Source: Helicobacter sp. 11S02596-1
Lineage (GTDB): Bacteria; Campylobacterota; Campylobacteria; Campylobacterales; Helicobacteraceae
DNA: 64,000 bases
Direction of reading: 5' to 3'
NCBI RefSeq assembly: GCF_002272825.1
Contig: NZ_MLAM01000004.1
Location: 1 to 64,000, forward strand
The notes beneath the pieces are model-generated. The model made no database searches. It worked only from the letters and a program-made list of their open reading frames with translations, and was not told the DNA's origin. Each line of letters opens with the position of its first letter. Positions within the stretch are counted from its first letter, which is position 1. This document shows, piece by piece, positions 40,872 to 50,902 of the stretch. Made by a program: the position numbers and the translations under genes.

Positions 40872-42073
40872 AGTTTTTGGCAAGCGTTTTTCAATCGAGT
40901 AAAGCCCTCGCAAACCTCTTTTTCGCTGATAGTCAAAGGAGGTAAAAATCTCACGACATTTTTGCCTGATTTTAGTATCAAAAGCCCCTCTTCAAATGCG
41001 GTGCTGATGACATTTTTTTGAATGTTTGCATTTTTTGCTACCAAACCACACATCAGCCCAATCCCGACCTTTTTTTCAAACAACAAAGGAAAATCAGAAA
41101 CCATCCCATCTAAATAATGATGAAACAAATCAATAATCTTGGCAAGCGCCCCCGAATTGTATTCGTTTTCTAAAATCTCAAGCACGCACAACCCTGCCCT
41201 GCTAGAGAGAAAATTCCCGCCAAATGTGCTGCCGTGGTCGCCGGGTTCAAATATATTTTTTAGACCACAAAGCGTCGCCCCGATAGGCACGCCCCCACCC
41301 AAGCCTTTTGCCGTGCTGATAACATCAGGGGTAATCCCATAAACCTTAGAAGCAAAAATCTCGCCTGTCCGATAAATCCCGCTTTGGACTTCATCGACCA
41401 TCAACAAGATATTTTTTTCTTTCAAAAATTTTGCCAATTCTTGAACTTTTTGTTTATCCATCGGAGAAATCCCCCCCTCGCCCTGGATCAACTCAATAAG
41501 CACCGCACAGGTTTTAGAATCTACAACATTATAAATATCATCGATGTCTTTCGCACGCAAAAATCCATCCGGAAAGGGTGCAAAATGCACGTGCATTTTG
41601 TCTTGACCGGTTGCTTTGAGCGTGCTGATGGTTCTGCCGTGAAAGCTTGACTCTAAGGTTACGATTTTATACCTATCCATTTTCCCATCTTTTTCGCCAA
41701 ATTTTCTAGCGATTTTGATGGCGCATTCATTGGCTTCAGCCCCACTATTGCTGAAAAATACCCGCATATCATACCCGCAAAGCTCAATGAGTTTTTTTGC
41801 CAAAAGAGCCTGAGGCTCGATGAGATAGAGATTTGATAAATGGAGCAAATCCCTAGCCTGCTGGGCAATACTATCGGCTAACTTTTCATTCCCGTGCCCC
41901 ACGCTACACACCCCAATCCCGCTACCAAAATCGATAAACTCTCGTGAACAAGGCGTATAAAGCTTGGCATTTTGCCCATAAGAAAAACGTATCTTGGTGC
42001 GTGCATAGGTCGGTAATACATATTTTTCATCAAAACCCATCAAATCATCAATTTTGTAATTTTTATCAAACAT
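40868..42073 (-). CDS. argD: Acetylornithine aminotransferase (class III)
   Basis: A PLP-dependent enzyme for N-acetylornithine synthesis in the arginine pathway; it may also make N-succinyl-diaminopimelate for lysine. The 401-residue protein shows FSNSGAEANECAIKIARK near 110-127, SFHGRTISTLKATGQ near 145-159, the DEVQSG motif near 225 and the PLP-Lys in STAKGLGGGVPIGA near 255. I start at ATG 42073, which has AAGGAG; the frame extends 20 residues upstream without similarity. H. pylori lacks this pathway. The gene is coupled to the methyltransferase downstream. Confidence 0.9.
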   Translation of the reverse strand: MFDKNYKIDDLMGFDEKYVLPTYARTKIRFSYGQNAKLYTPCSREFIDFGSGIGVCSVGHGNEKLADSIAQQARDLLHLSNLYLIEPQALLAKKLIELCGYDMRVFFSNSGAEANECAIKIARKFGEKDGKMDRYKIVTLESSFHGRTISTLKATGQDKMHVHFAPFPDGFLRAKDIDDIYNVVDSKTCAVLIELIQGEGGISPMDKQKVQELAKFLKEKNILLMVDEVQSGIYRTGEIFASKVYGITPDVISTAKGLGGGVPIGATLCGLKNIFEPGDHGSTFGGNFLSSRAGLCVLEILENEYNSGALAKIIDLFHHYLDGMVSDFPLLFEKKVGIGLMCGLVAKNANIQKNVISTAFEEGLLILKSGKNVVRFLPPLTISEKEVCEGFTRLKNACQKL

Positions 42074-42215
42074 TGCTTTCTCCTTAATATTATTTTCGCT
42101 TTGATATTGGGAAGATTCTACTATTTTTGGCAAAATATTTATACAATCTTATCGAAACATTCGATAAAATCGCTATACGTTTTTGAGATACCAAAACAAA
42201 TCAAGAAAGGTCTTT

Positions 42216-42833
42216 ATGGAGTTGCTTCTAAAGGCGTTTGGTCCTCCCCAAACGAATTGTTATTTATTAAAAACTCCTACAGGAGATTATATTATCGATC
42301 CAGGTATCGGGGCGAGTCAATGGGTGCTAGAGCATTCAAAACAACCTTTAGCCATCCTCATCACACACGGGCATTACGACCATATTTGGAGTGTCGCAGC
42401 GCTCAAATCCGCCCTACCAAACGTTCCGGTATATTCTCCCAAAGAAGACGCATTTATGTTGCATTCAGACTGCTTTGGCACGGGATTAGAGCCTTGTAAT
42501 GCCGATTTTCTCATCGCAGGGCAAAAAGGAAAAACTACGCTAAAAATTGGCGATCTTGATGTAAGTTATTGGCATTTTCCCGGTCATACACCCGGGTGTT
42601 CGATGATTGAAATCAATGATATGATTTTCAGTGGCGATTTTATTTTTTATCGCTCCATCGGGAGGTATGATTTCCCCTACTCAAACCCCGCAGATATGAA
42701 AGAATCGTTACTTAGATTCCAAAAACTACCCTCAGCAACAAACAAAACCATCTATCCAGGACACGGAGAAAAAACTTTTTTATTTGACGAACAAGCCAAT
42801 GCCAGCCTATGGGCTCAAAGAATCTACACCTAA
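42216..42833 (+). CDS. Metallo-beta-lactamase-fold hydrolase, glyoxalase II-like
   Basis: A 205-residue MBL-fold protein (HP0813-like) with metal motif THGHYDH near residues 50-56, HFPGHTPGCSMIE near 119-131, SGD near 138 and final PGHGE near 180. These are the ligands of a two-zinc site as in hydroxyacylglutathione hydrolases; the substrate is unknown. I start at ATG 42216, preceded by AAAGG; the 11-residue upstream extension is not family-like. The next gene starts 11 bases beyond its stop. Confidence 0.88.
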   Translation: MELLLKAFGPPQTNCYLLKTPTGDYIIDPGIGASQWVLEHSKQPLAILITHGHYDHIWSVAALKSALPNVPVYSPKEDAFMLHSDCFGTGLEPCNADFLIAGQKGKTTLKIGDLDVSYWHFPGHTPGCSMIEINDMIFSGDFIFYRSIGRYDFPYSNPADMKESLLRFQKLPSATNKTIYPGHGEKTFLFDEQANASLWAQRIYT

Positions 42834-42844
42834 AAGGAAATACA

Positions 42845-43624
42845 ATGACACTTACTCAAAATCAAAAAGAACGTTATTTGAGACATCTTATGCTTGAGGA
42901 TGTGGGCGAAGCGGGGCAAATCAAATTGCTCCAATCCAGCGTTCTTATTATTGGGGCGGGGGGCTTGGGTTCTCCGAATGCGATGTATCTTGCAGCCGCT
43001 GGGATAGGCAGAATCGGCATATTAGATTTTGACATCGTTGAAATCAGTAATCTTCAAAGGCAAATCATCCACACAACCGAAGAAATCGGCTTTCCCAAAA
43101 CCCGCTCGGCAAAAAACAGGATGAATGCCATCAACCCCGAAGTCAAAATCGAAACGTATTTTGAAAAATTCACCGCCTCAAATGCGTTAAAAATCATCAG
43201 CGATTATGATTTTATCATCGACGCTACGGATAATTTTGCCGGAAAATTCCTCATCAACGATGCGTGCGTATTAGCCAACAAACCCTATTCCCACGCAGGA
43301 ATCCTCAAATACAGAGGGCAGACAATGACAATATTACCCCATCAAAGCGCTTGCTTTGCTTGTGCGTTTGACACCCCGCCACCAGTCGAACTCAATCCGA
43401 CCTTTCGAGCCGGCTTATTTGGGGTATTGCCCGGGCTCATTGGGTGTATCCAAGCAGCTGAAGCCATCAAATATTGCCTAGGAATTGGGGATTTATTGAC
43501 CAATAAACTCCTCAGCATAGATACAAAAACAATGAATTTTAGAAAAATAGATGTATGCAAAAATCCTCAATGCCGAATTTGTGGGGAAAATGGTATCAAA
43601 GAGCTCCAAGACTACCCCCAATGA
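42845..43624 (+). CDS. thiF: E1-like adenylyltransferase, MoeB/ThiF family
   Basis: A 259-residue enzyme that adenylates the C-terminal Gly of a ubiquitin-like sulfur carrier (ThiS, MoaD or similar). The nucleotide loop is LIIGAGGLGSPNAMYLAAAG near 32-51, with FDIVEISNLQRQII near 58-71 and DATDNF near 124-129. Two CxxC pairs (CFAC near 172-175 and CRIC near 241-244) form the structural zinc site. I start at 42845 with AAAAGGAA upstream. Position upstream of motA matches HP0814. Its stop overlaps the JAMM gene start (ATGA). No carrier-protein gene is adjacent. Confidence 0.88.
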   Translation: MTLTQNQKERYLRHLMLEDVGEAGQIKLLQSSVLIIGAGGLGSPNAMYLAAAGIGRIGILDFDIVEISNLQRQIIHTTEEIGFPKTRSAKNRMNAINPEVKIETYFEKFTASNALKIISDYDFIIDATDNFAGKFLINDACVLANKPYSHAGILKYRGQTMTILPHQSACFACAFDTPPPVELNPTFRAGLFGVLPGLIGCIQAAEAIKYCLGIGDLLTNKLLSIDTKTMNFRKIDVCKNPQCRICGENGIKELQDYPQ

Positions 43625-44031
43625 TTTTTTTGCCCAAAACGCTTTATGACAAACTGATTGCTTATGCGCAATCGTGCTATCCCAAAGAATGTTGCGGGTA
43701 TTTTTTGGGGAAACAAAATACGCAAACCCTCCAAAATAATGTCAAGGAGATTTTTAAGGTCAAAAATATCCATCAAAATCCCGAGCATTTTTTTACATTT
43801 TGCCCAAACGATCAAATCAAAGCTCTCCAAAAAGCCAAAAAACAAGATCTTGACATCATTGGTATCTTTCATTCCCATCCATTTAGCCAAGCCTACCCAT
43901 CAGAAGAAGACCTAAAATACATTGATGATGACACAAAAAGCTATTGTATTATCTCCTTAGAAAATCAGCCAAACATCGCTTGCTTTCGGATCGGAAAAGA
44001 AAAAATTCACAAAGAAATCATAAAACTTTAA
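43621..44031 (+). CDS. JAMM/MPN+ metalloprotease (Mov34/Mec family)
   Basis: A 136-residue zinc protease of the kind that cleaves ubiquitin-like proteins or trims sulfur-carrier conjugates (as Mec+ does for CysO in mycobacteria). The complete JAMM active site is present: Glu23 in PKECCG, then H84-S-H86-P, Ser94 and Asp97 with the H-x-H-x10-D spacing. It starts in a 4-base ATGA overlap with the E1-like gene, so the two products probably act together. I recall no JAMM gene between HP0814 and motA in H. pylori. The substrate is not evident. Confidence 0.87.
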   Translation: MIFLPKTLYDKLIAYAQSCYPKECCGYFLGKQNTQTLQNNVKEIFKVKNIHQNPEHFFTFCPNDQIKALQKAKKQDLDIIGIFHSHPFSQAYPSEEDLKYIDDDTKSYCIISLENQPNIACFRIGKEKIHKEIIKL

Positions 44032-44051
44032 AATTTAGAGCCGATATTGGA

Positions 44052-44057
44052 TATAAT
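44052..44057 (+). promoter_or_regulatory. Possible -10 element for motA
   Basis: TATAAT at 44052-44057, 35 bases before the motA ATG in the JAMM/motA gap, fits a housekeeping promoter. No sigma-28 or sigma-54 pattern is evident. Motif evidence only. Confidence 0.45.
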
Positions 44058-44091
44058 TTCTAAAAAATCAAATTAAAAAAATGGAAAAAAT

Positions 44092-44862
44092 ATGGATCTT
44101 TCGACGCTATTAGGTATGGTTCTGGCTCTTGCTTCAATCTCTTTGGGCGACATCCTAGAGGGCGGAAATCCGCTACATATTGTCCATCTAAGCTCGGTTA
44201 TCATCATCGTGCCTACAACATTATTTTCTGCTATGACAGGCACTCACGCCCGTTTTGTCAAAGCAGCATATAAAGAAATCAAAATTGTCTTTTTAGGCTC
44301 CAAAGTCAATCTCAACGCCACCATCCGCCAACTAGTCGAATTTTCTACGCTTGCAAGAAGAGATGGTGTTTTGTCCCTTGAAGCCAAAGCAGCGCAAGTC
44401 GAAGATGATTTTACCCGTGAGGCACTTTCGATGATTATCGATGGAAAAGATGCCAAATCCGTCAAAGAGGATATGGAAGTCCAGATTGAAGAACTAGAAG
44501 AATATTATCACGGCGCTTCCCATTACTGGCTCATCGCAGGCGAATCAGCCCCTACATTTGGGCTTGTTGGGGCTGTTATGGGCCTAATGCTCGCACTCCA
44601 AAAGCTCGATAATCCCGCAGAAATGGCTGCAGGTATCGCCGGGGCATTTACTGCAACGGTTACGGGGATTATGTGCAGTTATGCTATCTTTGGTCCTTGG
44701 GGAAACAAACTCAAAGCAAAATCAAAAGATATTGTCAAAGAAAAAATCGTCGTGCTTGAGGGAATCGTAGGGATTGCCAATGGTGATAATCCCAGAAGCC
44801 TTGAAGCAAAGCTCTTGAGCTTTTTGGGTCCTGATGAACCAAAAATTTCTCAATTTGAATAA
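44092..44862 (+). CDS. motA: Flagellar motor stator protein MotA
   Basis: A 256-residue inner-membrane protein that with MotB forms the proton channel driving flagellar rotation. Four hydrophobic segments (about 2-20, 30-48, 142-172 and 177-200), a cytoplasmic loop with Arg and Glu for torque (LARRDGVLSLEAKAAQVEDDF near 82-102) and the conserved Pro in GESAPTFGLVGAVMGLMLAL are visible. motB follows after 8 bases. Confidence 0.96.
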   Translation: MDLSTLLGMVLALASISLGDILEGGNPLHIVHLSSVIIIVPTTLFSAMTGTHARFVKAAYKEIKIVFLGSKVNLNATIRQLVEFSTLARRDGVLSLEAKAAQVEDDFTREALSMIIDGKDAKSVKEDMEVQIEELEEYYHGASHYWLIAGESAPTFGLVGAVMGLMLALQKLDNPAEMAAGIAGAFTATVTGIMCSYAIFGPWGNKLKAKSKDIVKEKIVVLEGIVGIANGDNPRSLEAKLLSFLGPDEPKISQFE

Positions 44863-44870
44863 GGCAAGCG

Positions 44871-45653
44871 ATGGCAAAAAAAAATAAAAAAGTCGAATGC
44901 CCTGCCGGAGAAAAATGGGCTGTTCCTTATGCGGACTTCCTTTCATTGCTTTTGGCACTCTTTATCGCTCTTTATGCCATTTCAGCAACCAATAAAGCCA
45001 AAGTCGAAGCGTTAAAAACCGAATTTATCAAGATTTTTAGCTCCACTACCAAACCTGAAACCATCCAACCTGTTATCCCTATCCCCCCTAATCCAGGTGA
45101 AGAATCCCAAGATACAGAAGGTAGCAAGATCCACCAATCCCAAGAAAGTGCTTCTTCTGTTGCTATTGACAATATCAGCCAACTTGAAAATCTGCTTGAA
45201 GAAGGTGGCATTCTTGAACAAATTGAACAAGGTGTTAGTTTGAAGCTTCCTGCCAATCTCATTTTCAAACAAGGGAGTGCTGATATTAACAACAGCGATA
45301 TGATGATGTATATCAAACGCATTGCCCAAATCATCAAAAAATTTCCCCCTCAAGTCAATATTGATGTCAGGGGCTTTACAGATAATTCTCCCTTGCCAAA
45401 AAATTCACACTTCAAAGACCATTATGATCTTGCCGCCAGTAGGGCTTTGAGCGTAATGCAAGCATTGATCCAAGATGGCGTTTCTCCCAAACAGCTGTCC
45501 TATTCCTCATATGGAAAATACAAGCCTTTAGCCCCAAATGATTCGACCGAAAACAAAATCAAAAACAACCGCGTTGAAATATTTTTCTCAACCGATCCTA
45601 ACAATATCCAAGAAATCAAATCAATTTTAGACAAAAATATCAAAGCAAAATAG
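44871..45653 (+). CDS. motB: Flagellar motor stator protein MotB
   Basis: A 260-residue protein with one N-terminal helix carrying the proton-binding Asp (WAVPYADFLSLLLALFIALYA near 17-37, Asp at about 22), a plug and linker region, and a C-terminal OmpA-like peptidoglycan-binding domain (about 115-240; NIDVRGFTDNSPLP, NRVEIFF). It anchors the stator to the cell wall. It is translated directly after motA. Confidence 0.96.
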   Translation: MAKKNKKVECPAGEKWAVPYADFLSLLLALFIALYAISATNKAKVEALKTEFIKIFSSTTKPETIQPVIPIPPNPGEESQDTEGSKIHQSQESASSVAIDNISQLENLLEEGGILEQIEQGVSLKLPANLIFKQGSADINNSDMMMYIKRIAQIIKKFPPQVNIDVRGFTDNSPLPKNSHFKDHYDLAASRALSVMQALIQDGVSPKQLSYSSYGKYKPLAPNDSTENKIKNNRVEIFFSTDPNNIQEIKSILDKNIKAK

Positions 45654-45660
45654 CACACGC

Positions 45661-46398
45661 CTATCCCCATAATGATAAATCCTTGTGTTCTGCTAGCGGT
45701 GTTTTGAGGAAAAGTGTGCTTTTTCTTGTATGCTTGCTGTTGTATTTATAGACCAAAAAGCCCGCATTTTTTGCATTCAAAAAGATTTCAGTATTTGTAG
45801 AATATGTCGTGATAATCGATTCAGAATGGCTCAGTCTAAAAAGCTCCAAAAAATACTCTTTATCCCACAAATCTGGATTCACCCTCGGGCTAAATGCATC
45901 TTGATAAATAATATCCATACTCCCATCGCTAAATTGATGAAAATAATCCCTCGCATCCCCAATAAATAATTCTAAACTCGTATGTGGTGTGATAAAAACG
46001 CTCGAGGCACTTGAAGTGCCAGAAATATTATTGGTAGATTGCAATGTATGAATAATTTTTGCTATATCAAGCCCTAAGAGTTCGCAAGGGTATTTCAAAG
46101 CTAAAATTTTCTCAAATACGCCCCTATCTTTCTCGGGAGAAAAAATCTCAATCCTCCCTTTATAGCCCATCTTGCGATATTCTATAGCCGTGGTAAATGT
46201 ATTGTATCCCAAACCAAAACAAATATCTAATATCTTCAAACAAGGTTTCTGGAGTGAATTTGCAAACAAAATCGGGGGCAAAATATGTTTATGCAATGTC
46301 TCCGTATATGCCCCATCTTTGAGGCTATGGTAACACTCGCCAAATTCTTGGTTGAAAAATGTCAGGCTACCATCACGGCTCTTAAGCACGGCTTCCAC
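45661..46398 (-). CDS. MnmC-like tRNA methyltransferase domain protein (DUF752)
   Basis: A 245-residue protein matching the N-terminal methyltransferase half of MnmC, which methylates nm5s2U to mnm5s2U in tRNA wobble positions. The SAM motif LKILDICFGLGYNTFTTAIEY lies near 52-72, and IIYQDAFSPRVNPDLWDKEYF, the family's catalytic region, near 160-180. The oxidase half is absent, as in stand-alone MnmC2 proteins. Convergent with motB. Confidence 0.8.
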   Translation of the reverse strand: MEAVLKSRDGSLTFFNQEFGECYHSLKDGAYTETLHKHILPPILFANSLQKPCLKILDICFGLGYNTFTTAIEYRKMGYKGRIEIFSPEKDRGVFEKILALKYPCELLGLDIAKIIHTLQSTNNISGTSSASSVFITPHTSLELFIGDARDYFHQFSDGSMDIIYQDAFSPRVNPDLWDKEYFLELFRLSHSESIITTYSTNTEIFLNAKNAGFLVYKYNSKHTRKSTLFLKTPLAEHKDLSLWG

Positions 46399-46512
46399 GC
46401 ACTATTTTTACACACCATTCTTGCACACAACTCTCAAACATCACTTTCACTACTCCCACACACCTATTTTTACCACGATAGCACCATCACAAGCCCCCGC
46501 CATCATCAACCC

Positions 46513-47958
46513 TTATCCGTGATAATTCGGGGCTTCTTTGGTGATATCGACATCGTGAACGTGCGATTCCCTAAGACCTGCTGATGTAATCTCTACAAAC
46601 TCGGCATTTTCCCATAGATATTCGATGTTTTTGCTACCCAAATACCCCATCGAAGAGCGCAACCCGCCAACAAGCTGGTGGATGACATCTGCGATCTTCC
46701 CCCGATAAGGCACCCTGCCCTCAATCCCCTCTGGCACGAGCTTTTCTTGGGCTGTCCCTTCTTGAAAATACCTATCAGAACTCCCCTTACTCATCGCCCC
46801 GATACTCCCCATACCGCGGTAGCTCTTATACTGGCGTCCTTGAAAAATCATCGAATCCCCCGGGGATTCTTCAGTGCCTGCCAACAAACTCCCAATCATC
46901 ACCGAAGACGCCCCTACAGCAAGCGCTTTGGCAACATCTCCAGAATATTTAATACCCCCATCAGCGATGATAGGGACCCCGTGCTTGATAGCGACATTTG
47001 AACAGCCATCAATGGCTGAAACTTGGGGCATCCCAACGCCTGCAACAATCCTCGTGGTGCAAATGCTTCCTGGACCAATGCCGACTTTAATCCCATCAGC
47101 ACCCGCATTGATGAGGTCTTGCGTGGCTTTCGGGGTAACAACATTCCCCACGATAATATCAACAGAAAACTTATTTTTTACATTTTCTAGTGTCCGCATT
47201 ACATTGATAGAATGCCCGTGCGCGCTATCAAGAACAAGCACATCCACGCCTGCTTGCACCAGTGCTTCAGCACGATCGAGTTGCTCGACCCCAATCGCCC
47301 CCCCAACCCGAAGCCTACCAAGTTCATCTTTATTAGCATTGGGATATTCGATACGTTTTTGAATATCCTTGATCGTGATGAGACCTTTCAAGATATTTTT
47401 ATCATTGACAATCGGGAGTTTTTCAATGCGGTGCTGGTGCATAATCTCTCTAGCTTCTTCGAGGCTGATACCAACGGGGGCGGTTATCAATGGGGCTTTT
47501 GTCATCACATCGCCGACTTTTTTACTCAAATCTGTCTCAAAACGCACATCGCGATTCGTCAATATCCCAATGAGCGAGCCATTTTCATCGACCACCGGCA
47601 CGCCCGAAATCTTATAATTATCCGTAATCACCTTGGCGTCTGCAAGCGAGCGATTGGCTTGGATATAGATAGGATCGGTGATAACACCGCTTTCACTTTT
47701 TTTGACCTTTTTGATTTCATTTACCTGCGAAGCGATGTCCATATTTTTGTGAATAATACCGATACCCCCAAGCCGTGCCATTGCGATGGCTGTCCTGTAT
47801 TCGGTTACCGTATCCATCGCTGCGCTAACAAAAGGGATATTTAAGCTGATGTTTTTCGTGAGCTTTGAAACTATACAAACCTCTTTTGGCAATACCTCTG
47901 AATACCCCGGAACCAACAAAATATCTTCAAATGTCAAGGCTTTTTGTATCAATTTCAT
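46513..47958 (-). CDS. guaB: Inosine-5'-monophosphate dehydrogenase
   Basis: Converts IMP to XMP with NAD, the committed step to GMP. The 481-residue protein has the TIM barrel start ([16 protein letters not shown] near 9-24), an inserted pair of CBS domains (about 92-205), the catalytic Cys in [15 protein letters not shown] near 297-311, and GMGSIGAM with the Arg/Tyr flap near the C-terminus. gatA precedes it by 8 bases. Confidence 0.97.
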   Translation of the reverse strand: MKLIQKALTFEDILLVPGYSEVLPKEVCIVSKLTKNISLNIPFVSAAMDTVTEYRTAIAMARLGGIGIIHKNMDIASQVNEIKKVKKSESGVITDPIYIQANRSLADAKVITDNYKISGVPVVDENGSLIGILTNRDVRFETDLSKKVGDVMTKAPLITAPVGISLEEAREIMHQHRIEKLPIVNDKNILKGLITIKDIQKRIEYPNANKDELGRLRVGGAIGVEQLDRAEALVQAGVDVLVLDSAHGHSINVMRTLENVKNKFSVDIIVGNVVTPKATQDLINAGADGIKVGIGPGSICTTRIVAGVGMPQVSAIDGCSNVAIKHGVPIIADGGIKYSGDVAKALAVGASSVMIGSLLAGTEESPGDSMIFQGRQYKSYRGMGSIGAMSKGSSDRYFQEGTAQEKLVPEGIEGRVPYRGKIADVIHQLVGGLRSSMGYLGSKNIEYLWENAEFVEITSAGLRESHVHDVDITKEAPNYHG

Positions 47959-47966
47959 TTTATCTC

Positions 47967-49343
47967 CTAGTCAAATTTAATTTCTAACACCCGCTCAAGC
48001 CCATAACCAGCATCCAAAATGCTCTGCTCATCAAAACTTCTCCCAATAAACTGCATCGCAAGTGGCAAGCCCTCTTTTGAAGCCCCTACAGGCAACGAAA
48101 GCGCTGGCAATCCAGCAAGATTTACCCCTATGGTATAAATATCGCTCAAATACATCTCCAAAGGCGAATGCATACTCCCAAAGCTCGGGGCAACGCTGGG
48201 GGCGACAGGGGAGAGAATCATATCGGTATCGCTAAATATTTCCTCGTATTGTTTTTTGATGGCTTGCCGGATTTTTTGGGCTTTGATGTAATAAGCGTCA
48301 TAATAGCCACTACTTAGGACAAAATTTCCTAACATTATGCGTCTTTTTACTTCCTCACCAAACCCCTCGCTCCGGGTTTTGATATACAAATCTTTGAGAT
48401 TTTCTGATGTTTTTGCACGATTGCCATAACGCACCCCATCAAATCTCGCAAGATTTGAACTCGCTTCAGCCGTGCAGATGATGTAATAAGCCGAGATGTG
48501 GTATTGGGTGTCTAGCATTGTTTTAGAAACGATCTGATGTCCCATTGATTCTAAGGTTTTGATGGTTTCTTCATAAGCTTTTTGGATATCCGGGCTAGCC
48601 TCACGCAGATAATCCTCCAAAATCGCTATCTTAAAACGCCTGTCTCCATCGAGTTTGGAAAATGTCTGGGTTGGTGGCATTGGCGCACTCGTGGAATCCA
48701 TTTTGTCCGCCCCGCTGATAGCGTCAAATAATATCGCACAATCTTCGATGTTTTGCGTGATAGGTCCGATCTGATCAAGGCTTGAGCTATAGGCTACAAG
48801 CCCGTATCTACTCACCCGCCCATAGGTAGGTTTGAGTCCCACACAGCCACAAAACCCCGCCGGCTGTCTGATCGACCCGCCCGTATCACTCCCTAATGCC
48901 GCAATTGCCAAGCCCCCCGCAACCGCTGCAGCACTCCCGCCAGAACTCCCGCCAGGCACCCGTGAAATATCGCGCGGATTTTTTGTCCTGCCATAACAGC
49001 TTGATTCTGTGGTGCTTCCCATCGCAAATTCGTCCATATTTGCCCGCCCAAACCCGCACATCCCATTTTGGTGCAATCGCTCGATCACGCTGGCATTATA
49101 GGGGGCAATGTAGCCTTTGAGTATCTTGCTCGCACACGTGATTTCCCAGCCCTTGACATTGATATTATCTTTGATGAGTATCGGCACGCCACTGCCTGCA
49201 TTTTCATTGCCTGCACTCTCGATGGGTTCATCAATATAGGCATTGAGTTCCATATTTTGCCTCACCTTTTCAGAGATGTCTAATTTGATAGCTTGGAGTT
49301 CTTCTTTGGGTAATGAAAGTGCTTTTTTGAGGGTTATCATCAA
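47967..49343 (-). CDS. gatA: Glutamyl/aspartyl-tRNA(Gln/Asn) amidotransferase subunit A
   Basis: The amidase subunit of GatCAB, which converts misacylated Glu-tRNA-Gln and Asp-tRNA-Asn. The Ser-cisSer-Lys triad is visible: Lys in [10 protein letters not shown] near 56, and [20 protein letters not shown] carrying both Ser near 130-150, then [12 protein letters not shown]. The 458-residue length is normal. It pairs functionally with the non-discriminating AspRS encoded in this window; gatB and gatC are elsewhere. The start has consecutive ATG codons. Confidence 0.96.
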   Translation of the reverse strand: MMITLKKALSLPKEELQAIKLDISEKVRQNMELNAYIDEPIESAGNENAGSGVPILIKDNINVKGWEITCASKILKGYIAPYNASVIERLHQNGMCGFGRANMDEFAMGSTTESSCYGRTKNPRDISRVPGGSSGGSAAAVAGGLAIAALGSDTGGSIRQPAGFCGCVGLKPTYGRVSRYGLVAYSSSLDQIGPITQNIEDCAILFDAISGADKMDSTSAPMPPTQTFSKLDGDRRFKIAILEDYLREASPDIQKAYEETIKTLESMGHQIVSKTMLDTQYHISAYYIICTAEASSNLARFDGVRYGNRAKTSENLKDLYIKTRSEGFGEEVKRRIMLGNFVLSSGYYDAYYIKAQKIRQAIKKQYEEIFSDTDMILSPVAPSVAPSFGSMHSPLEMYLSDIYTIGVNLAGLPALSLPVGASKEGLPLAMQFIGRSFDEQSILDAGYGLERVLEIKFD

Positions 49344-49446
49344 ATATTCCTTGCAATAAAATAGAATCGATTCTTTTTTTGCAAAATTATAAAACTTTAT
49401 TGCTTATAAAAAAATCTTATAACATCACGCCACCATCACGACAACA

Positions 49447-50040
49447 TCAAGAAAGGCGCTGAAGAAAATCTTCGACTTCTTTTTGCAATGCTTTAATATC
49501 TTTGGTGTTTGCAATCACAAAATCACTTTGGGTCTTTTTGTCCTCGATAGCCATCTGAGCACAGATTCTTTGCAATGCTTCTTCTTTGCTCAAACCATCC
49601 CGGCCCATCAGTCTTTCTAACTGGATATTTTGCGGGGCATATACAAGCAAAACTTTTGAAACCCCATAAACCTCTCTGCCCCCAACCTCAAAAAACAATG
49701 GGATATCCAAAAAATAAAACTTATGATGATTTTCAAGCGCTCTAGCAGTTTCTAAGATCTTTTGGCGGATTTGAGGGTGGAGCAAATCTTCAAGGATTTT
49801 GCGGGCGTGTTTGGATTCAAAAACGATTTTGCCTAATTTCTTCCTATCAATCTTGCCAAAAGTATCGAGAATTTCAGAAGAAAAAAGCTCAATAAGCCTT
49901 TCTTTGTTGGTTTCTAAAAGCTCGTGGGCTATCTTGTCCGCATCGACAACGCAATAACCATACAGGGAAAGCAGGCTTGCTACGGTGCTTTTTCCCGAAC
50001 TTATCCCACCTGTGAGAGCGATAGCGTATTGCAAATCCAT
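49447..50040 (-). CDS. coaE: Dephospho-CoA kinase
   Basis: Last step of coenzyme A synthesis. The 197-residue protein has the P-loop ALTGGISSGKSTVASLL near residues 8-24, the DADKIAHELL segment near 33-42, and the LID region RLMGRDGLSKEEALQRI near 138-154. It lies one base after speE. Confidence 0.95.
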   Translation of the reverse strand: MDLQYAIALTGGISSGKSTVASLLSLYGYCVVDADKIAHELLETNKERLIELFSSEILDTFGKIDRKKLGKIVFESKHARKILEDLLHPQIRQKILETARALENHHKFYFLDIPLFFEVGGREVYGVSKVLLVYAPQNIQLERLMGRDGLSKEEALQRICAQMAIEDKKTQSDFVIANTKDIKALQKEVEDFLQRLS

Positions 50041-50041
50041 A

Positions 50042-50836
50042 TCAATTTTTCAAAACACCCTTGAGCCTAGATACCAGCATATTCGGCAGGGCAAAGGCAC
50101 TTTGATGGATGTCGGCATTATAGTATTTGAGATTTTCAAGCATATCGATTTTTTGGAGCAACATATCTGCTAGAGGGTGGTATTTTTTTGAAGCAAAGAC
50201 AAAGCCCCTATCTGTGAGGATAGAAAGCGGGGCAAAAAATGGCATTACAATCCCAAAAAACCGCCCAGCATCTAAAATGCTGGCTTCAAAATCTGCAAAT
50301 TCGAGCAACGGGTGCTTGGTGGCAAACACCAAAATCCCATCAGGAGAAAGCATTCGAGAGATGCCATCGATCTCGTGGATATTGGGTCTATGCAAACAAA
50401 TAATCACATCATATTTTTTCACATCCAAATCGATAGCTTTTTCATAGCGCTTAAATCTTGGATTCATACTCACCGAAGAAAAATTCGGCAAAAAGCTAAT
50501 CAGAGAGTCCAAAATCTTTGCATCACCTTGCACAAAATCAATCTGGAGTTCTTGATGTCTCAAAAGCTCAAAAGCAATCTCAAGATTAAATCCTCCCAAT
50601 ACCAAAGCATTTTTGGGATTTGGATGCGAACACGCTGGCAAATGCGCATAAAGCTCGCTTTCAATATAAAGAAATTTTTTAAGCATAATATGGCATTCAT
50701 CAATAATGGCGATTTGATCAAAATCATTGCTTTTAAAAATCTCCAAAATATGCTCAGAACTCCTCGCATCAAGCATTTTGGAATCGATTGTATATTCTTG
50801 ACGAAAATTTGGGCTTATCTGTCGGGTAATCCACAT
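50042..50836 (-). CDS. speE: Spermidine synthase (H. pylori SpeE type)
   Basis: A 264-residue aminopropyltransferase-like protein. The N-terminal beta domain (WITRQISPNFRQEYTID) and Rossmann SAM fold (ALVLGGFNLEIAFELLRH near 95-112) match H. pylori SpeE (HP0832). As in that protein, acidic residues expected in the substrate pocket of other spermidine synthases are missing (IICLHRPN where others have a D-x-x-DP motif). It is followed by coaE with one base between. Confidence 0.88.
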   Translation of the reverse strand: MWITRQISPNFRQEYTIDSKMLDARSSEHILEIFKSNDFDQIAIIDECHIMLKKFLYIESELYAHLPACSHPNPKNALVLGGFNLEIAFELLRHQELQIDFVQGDAKILDSLISFLPNFSSVSMNPRFKRYEKAIDLDVKKYDVIICLHRPNIHEIDGISRMLSPDGILVFATKHPLLEFADFEASILDAGRFFGIVMPFFAPLSILTDRGFVFASKKYHPLADMLLQKIDMLENLKYYNADIHQSAFALPNMLVSRLKGVLKN

Positions 50837-50902
50837 TATTGTCCTTTAATTTTAAAAAATAATTGTATTTAAAAACATTAACAAAAAACCATCAACGAGA
50901 TT

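Noticed and set aside
49344-49446. tRNA gene in the gatA-coaE gap
   Set aside because: No cloverleaf, TTCGAATC-type T-arm or CCA end is visible here or in any other gap in the window.
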